Numbered from the stretch's first letter, positions 35,117 through 43,961 are shown. The stretch: 64,000 nt of DNA from Ruminococcaceae bacterium UBA4871 (GCA_002399445.1 DHDR01000027.1:34262-98261); one strand, 5' to 3'. Numbers and translations: made by a program. The notes: generated by a model from the letters alone, not told the origin.

Positions 35117-36061
35117 ATGTTTGGATACGAACCCGAGGGCTGGCGGATCGATCAGGTCGAAAACCGCACCGCGCTGCGCAGTCCCGCAGCACTTTCACAA
35201 GCCGCACGAGCCAGACAAATCCTGGAAGGCCGTGTCATTCTGTGTGATAATGACCATAACTTGGTGGTGGATCTTGGCTGTATGCAGGGCATCATTCCCC
35301 GGGAAGAAGGCGCTTTAGGAATTCGGGAAGGGACCGTGCGGGACATTGCCCTGCTCTCCCGGGTAAACAAGCCCGTATGTTTTTACATAACAGGCTTTTC
35401 GGAAGACGGGAAAAAAACAGTTGCGTTACTTTCCCGCAGAGCAGCACAAGAATCCTGCTGGCGGGATTATCTAAGCAAATTATCACCAGGTGATGTTCTG
35501 GATGCACGCATTACACATCTGGAACCGTTTGGTGCATTCGCAGACATTGGATGCGGTATTGTTGCGCTAATGCCAATTGATACAATCAGTATATCTCGTA
35601 TTGATCATCCTCGAGAACGTTTTACAACGGGTATGGATATCCGCGCAGTTGTACGCAATATAGAAGGACGGCGTATCACACTGAGCCAGAAAGAACTGCT
35701 TGGTACCTGGAAAGAAAATGCCTCCCACTTCCACAGTGGGGAAACTGTTGGCGGAATTATCCGCAGCATTGAACCTTATGGTATTTTCGTTGAACTGACG
35801 CCTAACCTTGCCGGACTTGCTGAATGCCGGGAGAATGTTACGACGGGGCAGCAAGCCAGTGTGTACATTAAAAGTATCTTGCCCGCACGCATGAAAGTGA
35901 AGCTGGTGATTATTGATACATTCGACAGGAACTGCAAACCGCATTCGCCGCACTATTATTTTACAGGCAGTCATATGGACCGTTTTCTGTATTCTCCACA
36001 AGAAAGCAGCAAAATCATTGAAACGGTTTTTACGCCGCAGGAACCCAAAAACAGCCGTTAA
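35117..36061 (+). CDS. S1-domain RNA-binding protein
   Basis: A 314-residue protein related to the S1 repeats of RpsA. A weak N-terminal S1-like region (about 35-110) is followed by a clear S1 domain (about 124-195, GDVLDARITHLEPFGAFADI) and a second (about 207-265, GGIIRSIEPYGIFVELTPN). The C-terminal 45 residues are unassigned. It probably binds single-stranded RNA during translation or decay. AAGGAGG precedes the ATG. The end overlaps the convergent mcsB stop by 4 bp. Confidence 0.85.
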   Translation: MFGYEPEGWRIDQVENRTALRSPAALSQAARARQILEGRVILCDNDHNLVVDLGCMQGIIPREEGALGIREGTVRDIALLSRVNKPVCFYITGFSEDGKKTVALLSRRAAQESCWRDYLSKLSPGDVLDARITHLEPFGAFADIGCGIVALMPIDTISISRIDHPRERFTTGMDIRAVVRNIEGRRITLSQKELLGTWKENASHFHSGETVGGIIRSIEPYGIFVELTPNLAGLAECRENVTTGQQASVYIKSILPARMKVKLVIIDTFDRNCKPHSPHYYFTGSHMDRFLYSPQESSKIIETVFTPQEPKNSR

Positions 36062-37098
36062 ATTTCCCGTGCAGGCACTAGAGTGCTGCTGACCAGCTGT
36101 GCGCGCCGAGTTTGTCTTTGCTGCGGTGTAAGCGGCTTTCCGGATCTCAATGCCATGGTAGCAGGCTGAACGGCAAAAAGCAGACTGTCTAATTGTTCAG
36201 TCCGAAGGCCCTTAACAAAGCCGACACACAGGCCCATGCGGACATTGGCATAAAGTTTAAGGAATTCACGAAATTCCAGCATACGTGCGCTTTCCATCAT
36301 TGCCAAAGAGCGGGATACCGCCTCCTGCACTTCAACAGCTTTCAGCAGATCTGTTCTGGCATACCTTTCCCGGTCAATTAACTGTCTTCCAATCGACTTT
36401 AAATTTTGAATCTCGTTTTTTTCGCTGATGCCCAATGTAATTCGGTTTGTCAGTTCATAAACCGCGCCGGCCGGTTCCACTGCGCCGTCGAAAATACCAC
36501 GAAGAGAAAAACCAAGCTGTGCAACATCTCTGGAAAGCCGCTCCATTGCCCCACCCTGCTGAAGAGCTGGTAAATGCAGCTGCAGGGTGGGAACCATCCC
36601 CGTTCCAAGATCTGTCAAACTCTGGGTGAGATAACCGACATCATTATGAAAGGCAAACCGCAGGCAGCGGTCCAGCATCGTATCCAGTTTGTCTGCCAAA
36701 GAGAGTGTTTCATCAAGCTGGTATCCCGGCTGAACCAGCTGCAGGTGCAGATGATCCGCACCGTTTACCATAATGCTGATACCTCCATCTGCTGAATAAA
36801 ACAAAGAGCGGCCTGTTGGTTTTGCAATAAATTCCGGTGTGCACAATTGCTGTTCCACAAGTGAAACCGCTGTGCATTCATCACATTCCTCCAAATCCAC
36901 GCAGGAAAATTTTTCTTTTACTGCCGGATTCAGTCGACAGAGCGCGTGTTCCACCCGCATCCGGCTGCGTTCCATGTCCGAACGGGACATTCGGGATGGA
37001 AACGGCAAATCGGTCATATTGCGGATTAAGCACGCCCTCGAGCCCAGCACAACGTCCCTGTCAGGTCCTTCTGTTTCGTACCACTTACGACTGATCAT
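36058..37098 (-). CDS. mcsB: McsB-like protein arginine kinase homologue with degenerate active site
   Basis: The 346-residue protein aligns along its length with McsB (phosphagen-kinase fold), the kinase that marks proteins for ClpCP by phosphorylating arginine. Several key positions are changed. The SSRIRLARN block reads GSRACLIRN (the second Arg becomes Cys23). NEEDHIRIQ reads NGADHLHLQ, so the catalytic Glu pair becomes Gly113-Ala114. GTGLRASVM reads GTGMVPTLQ, so the ATP-binding Arg becomes Val169. Arg200 of the RGIYGEG site is kept but the GEG is lost. It is therefore probably a poor or dead kinase, though still able to bind McsA. The ATG at 37096-37098 follows GGAGGAGG and overlaps mcsA by 14 bp. 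Confidence 0.82.
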   Translation of the reverse strand: MISRKWYETEGPDRDVVLGSRACLIRNMTDLPFPSRMSRSDMERSRMRVEHALCRLNPAVKEKFSCVDLEECDECTAVSLVEQQLCTPEFIAKPTGRSLFYSADGGISIMVNGADHLHLQLVQPGYQLDETLSLADKLDTMLDRCLRFAFHNDVGYLTQSLTDLGTGMVPTLQLHLPALQQGGAMERLSRDVAQLGFSLRGIFDGAVEPAGAVYELTNRITLGISEKNEIQNLKSIGRQLIDRERYARTDLLKAVEVQEAVSRSLAMMESARMLEFREFLKLYANVRMGLCVGFVKGLRTEQLDSLLFAVQPATMALRSGKPLTPQQRQTRRAQLVSSTLVPAREI

Positions 37099-37597
37099 CC
37101 GGTGAACCTCCTCCAAGCCGGCGCAGACTCTCCTGAAGGAGCAAGGTGCTGCGCTCGTTCTTTTCCTGTTCCACAGCCTGATGCAGAGCTTCCCGCATTA
37201 AAACCATCTGGTTTTGGGGCTGCGGCTGCGGCAGGTTTTCGCCCGGCATCTTTCCACAGTGAATATCACTTCCGTAAAGGCGCTGGATAATCGGCAAAAG
37301 GCGGTCCTTAAAGACTTCGTAGCAATGCGCACATCCGACCTTGCCCGTACGGGCAATTTCTTCAAAGGTGGCTCCGCACCACGGGCATCGCTGCTCTCCC
37401 GGTTCTGCATTATCCCCGCCAAAAAAGTCACTTAAAATGCTGCTAAAGCCACGGTCCAGCCCTGTCAGCAGTGTCGTATAGCCCAGCCGGCGGGCACAAG
37501 CAGCACAAAGCGCATATTCCGTTAGCCGGCCGTTTACAATTGCTTTTACTTTCGTAGTTGCGGGATGTTCCCCGCAGGATTGGCATATCATTTTCAT
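37085..37597 (-). CDS. mcsA: McsA-like zinc-binding UVR-domain protein
   Basis: McsA is the zinc-binding activator of McsB. The 170-residue protein has four CxxC pairs (5/8, 31/34, 71/74, 89/92) for zinc, and a C-terminal helical UVR-like segment (about 131-162). It is translationally coupled to mcsB. The usual neighbours ctsR and clpC are missing, and no CtsR heptad repeat is visible upstream. Confidence 0.86.
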   Translation of the reverse strand: MKMICQSCGEHPATTKVKAIVNGRLTEYALCAACARRLGYTTLLTGLDRGFSSILSDFFGGDNAEPGEQRCPWCGATFEEIARTGKVGCAHCYEVFKDRLLPIIQRLYGSDIHCGKMPGENLPQPQPQNQMVLMREALHQAVEQEKNERSTLLLQESLRRLGGGSPDDQS

Positions 37598-37622
37598 CGC
37601 CCCTCTTCAGTTGGATTATTTT

Positions 37623-37651
37623 ATCATAGGATTATGAAGCAGATGTGAAAA
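37623..37651 (-). promoter_or_regulatory. Probable promoter for mcsA-mcsB
   Basis: TTTTCA, a 17-base spacer, TATGAT on the minus strand, about 25 bases before mcsA. No CtsR or CIRCE operator overlaps it. Confidence 0.5.
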
Positions 37652-37745
37652 CAAAAATATGTTTATATTCTGCAAAAAGTTTCTCACACATCAATGCCTT
37701 CTGCAATATACTGGACTGTAACAACAATCAAGGAGGCAATATGAT

Positions 37746-37853
37746 ATGTGCAACAACAATAGTGGTAACTGCTGCTGGATTATTCTGATCATCATCCTTA
37801 TCCTCTGCTGCTGCGGCGGCGGTTGCAAAGGCAACGATGGCTGCGGCTGCTAA
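37746..37853 (+). CDS. Small Cys-rich single-span membrane protein (35 residues)
   Basis: I do not recognise a named family. The product starts MCNNNSGNCC, continues with a very hydrophobic helix of Trp, Ile and Leu (residues 11-20), then CCCGGGC and ends in GCGC, with nine cysteines in 35 residues. A strong AAGGAGG lies upstream. The first ATG after it (37741) gives only 15 codons, so the second ATG is used. The layout (short, Gly/Cys-rich, one helix) recalls small spore-associated YjcZ-like proteins. It is isolated, and a terminator follows. Confidence 0.7.
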   Translation: MCNNNSGNCCWIILIIILILCCCGGGCKGNDGCGC

Positions 37854-37897
37854 GTAAATCTTCCAGCCAGAAAAGCAAAAACATTCATAATGTTCCA

Positions 37898-37939
37898 TAA
37901 ACGGAAGGACTGCGAGTATTCCCGCAGTCCTTCCGTTTT
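37898..37939. terminator. Bidirectional terminator after the Cys-rich small gene
   Basis: A 16-bp perfect stem (37899-37914 with 37923-37938) with an 8-base loop, with T and A tracts at the ends. It lies between convergent genes. Confidence 0.85.
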
Positions 37940-37945
37940 GCCGCT

Positions 37946-38197
37946 CTATTGCCGGCCCAGCGCTTCGCGCAGCGCTTTTGCCAATTGATCTGGACAAGAA
38001 GTCGGCTTTGATCCACAGCGGATCCCGCTGCATTTCTGGATCACATCCTCTGCTTTCATACCTTTAACGAGGGCACGGATTCCTTTCAGGTTGCCGTCAC
38101 AGCCGCCGATTACTTCCACATCACGAATAACATCTCCATCCAGCTGTAAACGTATTTCCCGGGAACAAGTTCCTTTTGTTTTGTAGCGGTACTCCAT
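37946..38197 (-). CDS. TSCPD-domain protein (TIGR03905 type)
   Basis: An 83-residue protein matching the small TSCPD family, named for the conserved C-terminal motif, seen here as PTSCPDQLAKAL. It has conserved cysteines in GGCDGNLKG and KCSGIRCG. The same domain occurs at the C-terminus of some B12-dependent ribonucleotide reductases, but the free-standing form has no defined function. GGAG precedes the ATG. It is probably a single-gene unit. Confidence 0.86.
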   Translation of the reverse strand: MEYRYKTKGTCSREIRLQLDGDVIRDVEVIGGCDGNLKGIRALVKGMKAEDVIQKCSGIRCGSKPTSCPDQLAKALREALGRQ

Positions 38198-38257
38198 CAG
38201 TAAACTCCTTTCTTATTTCCCTCAAAATGGGCATTTTATAAAGTATTCCAAATTCAT

Positions 38258-39091
38258 TCAGCCAACTTTCGCTTTCCGCTTCATCCGCTCCAACTGATCA
38301 TCTTCGGTTTGAAATGAACCAATCGGTGTTTCCTGTAAAGAATACATGCCGCGAAAGTCAGAACCGCCGGTCATAATCAGCCCATAGTGCTGAGCCAAGG
38401 CACGAAATCCCTTGACGTCTTCCGGTTTATTATGCGGATAAAAAGCCTCGATGCCATCAATCGCACGCCCTTTTGCCAGTTCCAACAAAATGTCATAGCT
38501 GTCATACTTTCCCGGGTGAGCCAAAACTGCAAGACCACCGGCCTCATGAATCTGTCTGATGACATCCCGAGTTTCCGGATAACGGACCGGTATGTAAGCT
38601 GTTCCCTCTTTCGGGTCAAACAGCTGGTAATACAGTTTCCCATAGATGGCATCTGTGTATCCAGCATCCATTAAAGCATGCATAATATGCTGTTTAAAGA
38701 TATTGGTACTCCCCTGCGCGCGATGGGTAACCATATCCACAGGAATCGGATACATTTGCAGAATTTTGTGCAGCATAATTAAAATTGCACGTTTCCGCGC
38801 TTCTGCAATCTTTCTACATAATCCCAACAGCCTGTCAGGATGTGGGCAGTAATAACAGAGGATATTTACTTTTCTTCCCGTTTTGTCATCAATGGTCGTA
38901 AACTCGGCCCCGGGAATCACTTCAATTCCCTTTCTCTTTCCAAAAATCACAGCACGTCCATCTCCGGCAAATGTGTCGCGATCCGTTATGGCAACCGCAC
39001 TCAACCCCCGCTTCTTTGCCAACAGCACCAGCTCCTCAATGCTGACAGTGCCGTCCGACATCTTTGTGTGGCAATGCAAATCTGCAGCCAA
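38258..39091 (-). CDS. PHP-domain protein with two His-to-Arg changes at metal sites
   Basis: A 277-residue PHP (polymerase and histidinol phosphatase) superfamily protein related to phosphoesterases such as RNase AM/YciV. DLHCHTKMSDG is intact at 4-14, and the Glu in PGAEFTT and His in LAHPGKY are present. But the usual ITDHDT reads ITDRDT (Arg38) and the usual GSDFHG reads GSDFRG (Arg247). Both codons are CGC, one transition from CAC. Metal binding is therefore doubtful. I chose a TTG start at 39089-39091 (AGGAGG eight bases upstream); an ATG 11 codons earlier would add an Arg-rich stretch. Confidence 0.82.
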   Translation of the reverse strand: MAADLHCHTKMSDGTVSIEELVLLAKKRGLSAVAITDRDTFAGDGRAVIFGKRKGIEVIPGAEFTTIDDKTGRKVNILCYYCPHPDRLLGLCRKIAEARKRAILIMLHKILQMYPIPVDMVTHRAQGSTNIFKQHIMHALMDAGYTDAIYGKLYYQLFDPKEGTAYIPVRYPETRDVIRQIHEAGGLAVLAHPGKYDSYDILLELAKGRAIDGIEAFYPHNKPEDVKGFRALAQHYGLIMTGGSDFRGMYSLQETPIGSFQTEDDQLERMKRKAKVG

Positions 39092-39203
39092 AAAAAGACC
39101 TCCTCTTCTTCGATACCAAATCATACTTCATTATTATAAAACAAAATAGAGAAGGAATCAATAAAAGGTCTTGACTCAGCGGCGGCTTTTGTTAATTTTT
39201 TGA

Positions 39204-40025
39204 TTATCGGAGCAATTTTTCTGGAGTGAAATGTACCGATGTTATTTTCCAAATAATGAAATCAATAATCATAATCAGAAAACTAATCAGCAAGTAACTG
39301 ACGGCATTCAGACGGAAAGCCCCGGTAAACTGTCCGATATAAATCAAAATAAGCGGAAACAATACATAACCGCAAATCTGTACAGATTCCATAAAGCTGT
39401 GGCTTCGACCAGAAACCAACACCATAAACAGCACACCAAAAACAATTAGCGCCGGAGACAAAAGAAAGACAATCATAATCCAGTTTGGATTTGTCCAAAA
39501 AGATCTTACTTCCAATAAGACATCCCCAACAGACATCACAATGGCATACAGCACAAATGAAATCAAGGAAGAGATAGCGGACAGTCCAACACAGCCGAGT
39601 ACCTTTGAATCAAAAATTTCCGGAGCAGTCAGCGGGGTCAAAAAAAGCGTTTCCATGGTGCTGCGTTCCTTTTCCCCTACAAAGCTATTGGCTGCTGTAA
39701 CACAGGCTGTCATCAAAGGGACAATCAAAAACAGCATCGGACTGAGATAGTCGGAATAGATTGCAAAAAGTGCCTGCTGATTATTCATGTAACTCTGCTT
39801 CTCTGTAAGCAGTCCGCGCATCTGCTCCATTCCCTGCATGCTGGAACTTGGAAGAACCTTAGCAAGCACCATAAACAAAATCGGCAAAAGTACGACAAAA
39901 AGCAGCGGCACAAATACTAACATGGTGCGGACAATCATATTCTGCCACATTTCCTTAAAATCCTTTTTGATAAGTGCCGTCTCACGGCTGTCAATGAGTT
40001 TAGAAAGAAATCCAGGCAGTTTCAA
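39204..40025 (-). CDS. ABC-2 type transporter permease
   Basis: A 273-residue membrane protein with six hydrophobic segments. The SFVGEKERSTMETLFLTP motif after the first extracellular loop is typical of NatB-like ABC-2 permeases. It probably exports an ion, drug or small molecule with the ATPase encoded just upstream; the two genes overlap by 4 bp. The substrate is unknown. Confidence 0.88.
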   Translation of the reverse strand: MKLPGFLSKLIDSRETALIKKDFKEMWQNMIVRTMLVFVPLLFVVLLPILFMVLAKVLPSSSMQGMEQMRGLLTEKQSYMNNQQALFAIYSDYLSPMLFLIVPLMTACVTAANSFVGEKERSTMETLFLTPLTAPEIFDSKVLGCVGLSAISSLISFVLYAIVMSVGDVLLEVRSFWTNPNWIMIVFLLSPALIVFGVLFMVLVSGRSHSFMESVQICGYVLFPLILIYIGQFTGAFRLNAVSYLLISFLIMIIDFIIWKITSVHFTPEKLLR

Positions 40026-40930
40026 AGCAGTTCTTCCTTTCCGATAAGTGTGGTGTAGGCTTCTGTCAAAGTCGGATAATTGAGACGTGCCTCATAGATA
40101 TCATGTCCTTCTGCAACCGTCTTTCGCATCAGGTCAGGCATTTCCTCCTCACTGTCAATCTCCCGTTCCCAAAATCCGTCACCGCATTTTGTGAAGCCCT
40201 GTATCTTGTCCTCCTGCGGCAGCCGGAATCCGGCACGGATATGGCAGCTTGCTTCCTGACAGAGTGTCTCCAGTGATCCGTTTGCAATGAGGTGTCCTTC
40301 TTTAAGAATTCCAAATTGTCCGCAGAGCTGCTGCGCATAAATCAAATGATGCGTACAGAGCAGCACGGTGACACCTTCCTCGCGCACAAGACCGGAAATT
40401 ACGCTCAAGACCGCTTCTGCGCCTTCCGTATCCAGTCCGGAAGTCGGTTCATCCAGCAAAAGGACCCGCGGATGCGTCATCAAAGCACGTGCAAGGGAAA
40501 TCCGCTGCAGCATTCCGGTTGGTAAGTCACGCACCAGCAAATCTCTAGCCTGCCAAATGCCGAGGTCTTTCATCAGTTCTGCAGCACGAATTTGGGCATC
40601 TTCCGTTTTCATACCGGCCATTTGACCAAACAGAATTAAATTTTCCCTGCCCGTCATGCAGGCATACATATGTGCAGTCGATGTAACGACCCCGCAAATC
40701 TGATGCAAATGGGCTGGTGCTTTAACCGGATTTATGCCCATAATGGTACACTGACCACTGTCAGGTGTCAGCAGCCCGGCCATCATTTTTACGACTGTTG
40801 TTTTTCCTGCACCGCTCCCGCCAACTAAACCATAAGCAATTCCTTCCGGAATGTCCAGCGTCAGCAAATCTACTGCATTTTGCCTGCCGTTAAAAGATTT
40901 AGTAAGCCGTTCTGCAAAAATAGCATTCAT
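40022..40930 (-). CDS. ABC transporter ATP-binding protein
   Basis: A 302-residue ATPase with Walker A GGSGAGKTT, a signature region reading PTGMLQRISLARAL (a variant of the LSGGQ motif), Walker B VLLLDEPTSG and the switch His in LLCTHH. A 70-residue C-terminal extension follows the ATPase core. It energises the ABC-2 permease next to it. It has its own promoter and is convergent with nothing; clpB lies upstream in the same direction behind a terminator. Confidence 0.92.
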   Translation of the reverse strand: MNAIFAERLTKSFNGRQNAVDLLTLDIPEGIAYGLVGGSGAGKTTVVKMMAGLLTPDSGQCTIMGINPVKAPAHLHQICGVVTSTAHMYACMTGRENLILFGQMAGMKTEDAQIRAAELMKDLGIWQARDLLVRDLPTGMLQRISLARALMTHPRVLLLDEPTSGLDTEGAEAVLSVISGLVREEGVTVLLCTHHLIYAQQLCGQFGILKEGHLIANGSLETLCQEASCHIRAGFRLPQEDKIQGFTKCGDGFWEREIDSEEEMPDLMRKTVAEGHDIYEARLNYPTLTEAYTTLIGKEELL

Positions 40931-40988
40931 TCAATATCTCACCGACTTTCGGCTACTGTGTATGAACCATCATAATTCATTCCCTTTA

Positions 40989-41016
40989 AGCATACCTGAT
41001 TTTCTGATTTTGTCAA
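40989..41016 (-). promoter_or_regulatory. Promoter for the ABC-2 exporter pair
   Basis: TTGACA, a 16-base spacer, TATGCT on the minus strand, about 60 bases before the ATPase start. Confidence 0.65.
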
Positions 41017-41029
41017 TAAACAATCAATA

Positions 41030-41083
41030 AAATCAAACAAAAGTACCGCCGCACTGTCAAAGGGCAGTCTGCGGCGGTACTCC
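41030..41083 (-). terminator. Terminator after clpB
   Basis: A 12-bp perfect stem (41070-41081 with 41042-41053) with an additional inner pair region, followed on the minus strand by TTTTGTTTGATTTT. Confidence 0.85.
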
Positions 41084-41086
41084 GTT

Positions 41087-43714
41087 TCAATCAGCCAAAC
41101 GTTTGTCCGGATTACTTTCCGAGTCGGCTGTAAGTTCATGTCCATTATAATCCACAACAATTGTTGAGCGGGGCGCAACCTCACCGGCAATCATCTTTTT
41201 GGCTATCAAAGTTTCCACTTTCGACTGCAGGAAACGCTTCAGCGGGCGTGCTCCGTAAACTGGATCAAAGCCCTGATCGACAACATAGTTTCGCGCTGAA
41301 TCTGTCAGTTTGACATCCAGTTCCTTATCTGCAAGACGGCGGCGCAAGGAAGCAATCTGCAGATTCACAATGGAACGGATTTCATCTTTTGTTAAAGGCT
41401 TATAAAGCACAATTTCATCCAGCCTGTTTAGAAACTCCGGACGGAATTTCAGGTGCAGCTGCTCCTCTGCCTGCTTGCGGGCTTCCTCACTGATCGAACC
41501 GTCCGGCTGGATTCCTTCCAATATCTGCTGGGAACCTATATTGGAGGTGAGAATAAGAATGGTATTTTTAAAGTCTACGGTACGGCCTTGGCTGTCGGTA
41601 ATCCGCCCGTCATCCAACACCTGCAGCAGGATATTAAACACATCCGGATGGGCTTTTTCCACTTCATCAAACAAAACAACACTGTAGGGTTTTCTGCGCA
41701 CAGCCTCTGTGAGCTGACCGCCCTCTTCATAGCCGACATACCCCGGAGGGGCACCAATCAAGCGGGAAACACTGTGTTTCTCCATATATTCCGACATATC
41801 AATTCGTACCATGCTGCTTTCATTATCAAACAGCGCCTGCGCCAGAGCCTTAGCAAGTTCTGTCTTACCAACGCCGGTCGGCCCGAGGAACATAAATGAA
41901 CCAAGCGGGCGGTTGGGGTCCTGAATCCCTGCACGGGAACGCATAATCGCTTCACTGACTTTTTCAACCGCTTCATCCTGCCCAATCACACGTTCATGCA
42001 GAATCTGCGGCAGGCGAAGCAGCTTCTCCCGCTCTCCTTCCATCAGGCGGCTGACCGGAATACCTGTCCAGCGGCCAACGATTCGGGCAATTTCCTCTTC
42101 ATCCACACGGTCGCGCAGCAGCTGATGGTCGTCTTCTTTTTCAGCCTGCTTCTCTGCTGCCTCTAAGTCTTTCTGCATTTGCGGCAGCTTACCATACTTA
42201 AGTTCCGCGGCTTTATCGAGATCATAGTTCCGCTGTGCCTGTTCAATCTCTGCATTGCACTTCTCAATTTCTGAGCGAAGCTTCTGCACTTTGCCGATGT
42301 CTTTCTTTTCGTTTTCCCACTGTGCTTTCATCGCTTTAAATTTCTCACGCTGTTCTGCCAGTTCTTTCTGCAGACCAATCAAATGCTGCTGGCTAAGCCG
42401 GTCGTCCTCTTTTTTGAGAGCGGCCTCCTCAATTTCCAACTGCATAATTTTACGGGAAACATCATCCAGTTCGCTCGGCATGGAATCCAATTCTGTACGA
42501 ACGGTCGCACAAGCTTCATCCACAAGGTCAATGGCCTTGTCCGGAAGAAAACGGTCGGTGATATAGCGGTTGGAAAGAGTGGCAGCGGCAATCAACGCCT
42601 GATCGGTAATTTTGACACCATGGAACACTTCATAGCGCTCTTTCAGGCCGCGCAGAATAGAAACCGTGTCTTCCACGGTAGGTTCATTCACCATGACCGG
42701 CTGGAAACGGCGTTCCAGTGCAGCATCCTTTTCGATATATTCACGGTACTCATTGAGGGTCGTTGCACCGATACAGTGCAGCTCGCCGCGAGCCAGCATT
42801 GGCTTCAAAAGGTTGCCGGCATCCATGCTTCCTTCTGTCCGGCCGGCACCCACAACCGTATGCAGTTCATCAATAAATAGGATAACACGGCCCTCTGACT
42901 CTTTAACTTCATTCAGCACTGCCTTAAAACGTTCCTCAAATTCACCGCGGTATTTTGCACCTGCCACCAGAGCACCCATATCCAGTGAATACAGTTTATG
43001 ATCTTTCAGGTTGTTCGGCACATCTCCGCGCACAATTCGTTCGGCAAGGCCTTCTGCAATTGCAGTTTTGCCAACACCCGGTTCGCCAATCAGTACAGGG
43101 TTGTTCTTTGTCTTGCGGGAAAGGATTCGAATGGTATCACGAATTTCCACGTCACGGCCGATGACGGGGTCCAGTTTGTGGTCCCGCGCCGCCTGAACCA
43201 AATCCGTGGCATATTTGGAAAGAGAATCATAAGTTTCTTCCGGGCTGTCACTCGTGACACGCGTATTTCCTCGGACACTGGAGAGAGCCGCCAAGAATCC
43301 ACTTTCTTTTATAGCAAAATCGTGGAACAGTTTTTTTAAGGACGGATTGGCTTTACGGATCAAACCAATGAAAATATGTTCCACAGAAACATATTCATCA
43401 TTCATATGTTTTGCAGCAGACTCTGCTTCCGTCAATGCTGCATCCACGTCCCGGGCAATATAAATCTGTCCCGGTTCACGGCCCGGTCCGGTAACGCCCG
43501 GAATTTTCTCAATTTCGCTGTTGACCGCCTGCAGAAATGCCTGCGAATCAATATTCATTTTCTTTAGGAGCTGGGGAATCAGACCATTCTCCTGCGTAAG
43601 CAAAGAGCTGAGCAGGTGCGGCTGCTCAATCTGCATGTTTTCATGGGCAATGGCAAGGCTCTGGGCACGCTGCACCGCATCCAGAGATTTCTGCGTAAAA
43701 TTCTGTGCATTCAT
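41087..43714 (-). CDS. clpB: ATP-dependent disaggregase ClpB
   Basis: ClpB threads aggregated proteins through a hexameric ring with DnaK. The 875-residue protein has two Clp N repeats (1-145), AAA1 with GEPGVGKTAIAEG, the coiled-coil middle domain (about 400-530) that distinguishes ClpB from ClpC, and AAA2 with GPTGVGKTELAKAL. No IGF/IGL ClpP-binding loop is evident. The ATG at 43712-43714 follows AAGGAG; a GTG three codons earlier is too close to it. A CIRCE operator upstream shows HrcA control. Confidence 0.95.
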   Translation of the reverse strand: MNAQNFTQKSLDAVQRAQSLAIAHENMQIEQPHLLSSLLTQENGLIPQLLKKMNIDSQAFLQAVNSEIEKIPGVTGPGREPGQIYIARDVDAALTEAESAAKHMNDEYVSVEHIFIGLIRKANPSLKKLFHDFAIKESGFLAALSSVRGNTRVTSDSPEETYDSLSKYATDLVQAARDHKLDPVIGRDVEIRDTIRILSRKTKNNPVLIGEPGVGKTAIAEGLAERIVRGDVPNNLKDHKLYSLDMGALVAGAKYRGEFEERFKAVLNEVKESEGRVILFIDELHTVVGAGRTEGSMDAGNLLKPMLARGELHCIGATTLNEYREYIEKDAALERRFQPVMVNEPTVEDTVSILRGLKERYEVFHGVKITDQALIAAATLSNRYITDRFLPDKAIDLVDEACATVRTELDSMPSELDDVSRKIMQLEIEEAALKKEDDRLSQQHLIGLQKELAEQREKFKAMKAQWENEKKDIGKVQKLRSEIEKCNAEIEQAQRNYDLDKAAELKYGKLPQMQKDLEAAEKQAEKEDDHQLLRDRVDEEEIARIVGRWTGIPVSRLMEGEREKLLRLPQILHERVIGQDEAVEKVSEAIMRSRAGIQDPNRPLGSFMFLGPTGVGKTELAKALAQALFDNESSMVRIDMSEYMEKHSVSRLIGAPPGYVGYEEGGQLTEAVRRKPYSVVLFDEVEKAHPDVFNILLQVLDDGRITDSQGRTVDFKNTILILTSNIGSQQILEGIQPDGSISEEARKQAEEQLHLKFRPEFLNRLDEIVLYKPLTKDEIRSIVNLQIASLRRRLADKELDVKLTDSARNYVVDQGFDPVYGARPLKRFLQSKVETLIAKKMIAGEVAPRSTIVVDYNGHELTADSESNPDKRLAD

Positions 43715-43868
43715 TGTTTTCACACTCCTTCAAAAAGAAGCAGCCATTTGCAAACGCCAACCGGCGCCGGAAAAGCCTCGCTGCGGAAGCTTTCCTGAAC
43801 TCTACAAAAGACAGTATACGGATAGCGTATGAATAAATTGTAAACAGAATTCGTATAAATCTTTAATT

Positions 43869-43895
43869 TTAGCACTCTATCAATTAGAGTGCTAT
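43869..43895. promoter_or_regulatory. CIRCE operator (HrcA binding site) upstream of clpB
   Basis: TTAGCACTC, a 9-base spacer, GAGTGCTAT: one mismatch to the consensus inverted repeat. It overlaps a likely promoter on the minus strand (TTGCAA at 43904-43909, a 17-base spacer, TAATTG). A second possible promoter (TTGATA, 18, TTTATA) lies just inside. Heat-shock control by HrcA follows from this element. Confidence 0.92.
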
Positions 43896-43961
43896 TTTAT
43901 TGTTTGCAAACTGTCCCCTTTCTATTTAGTTCTATCCTTTGTTCCCGTCTCTATACGATAA

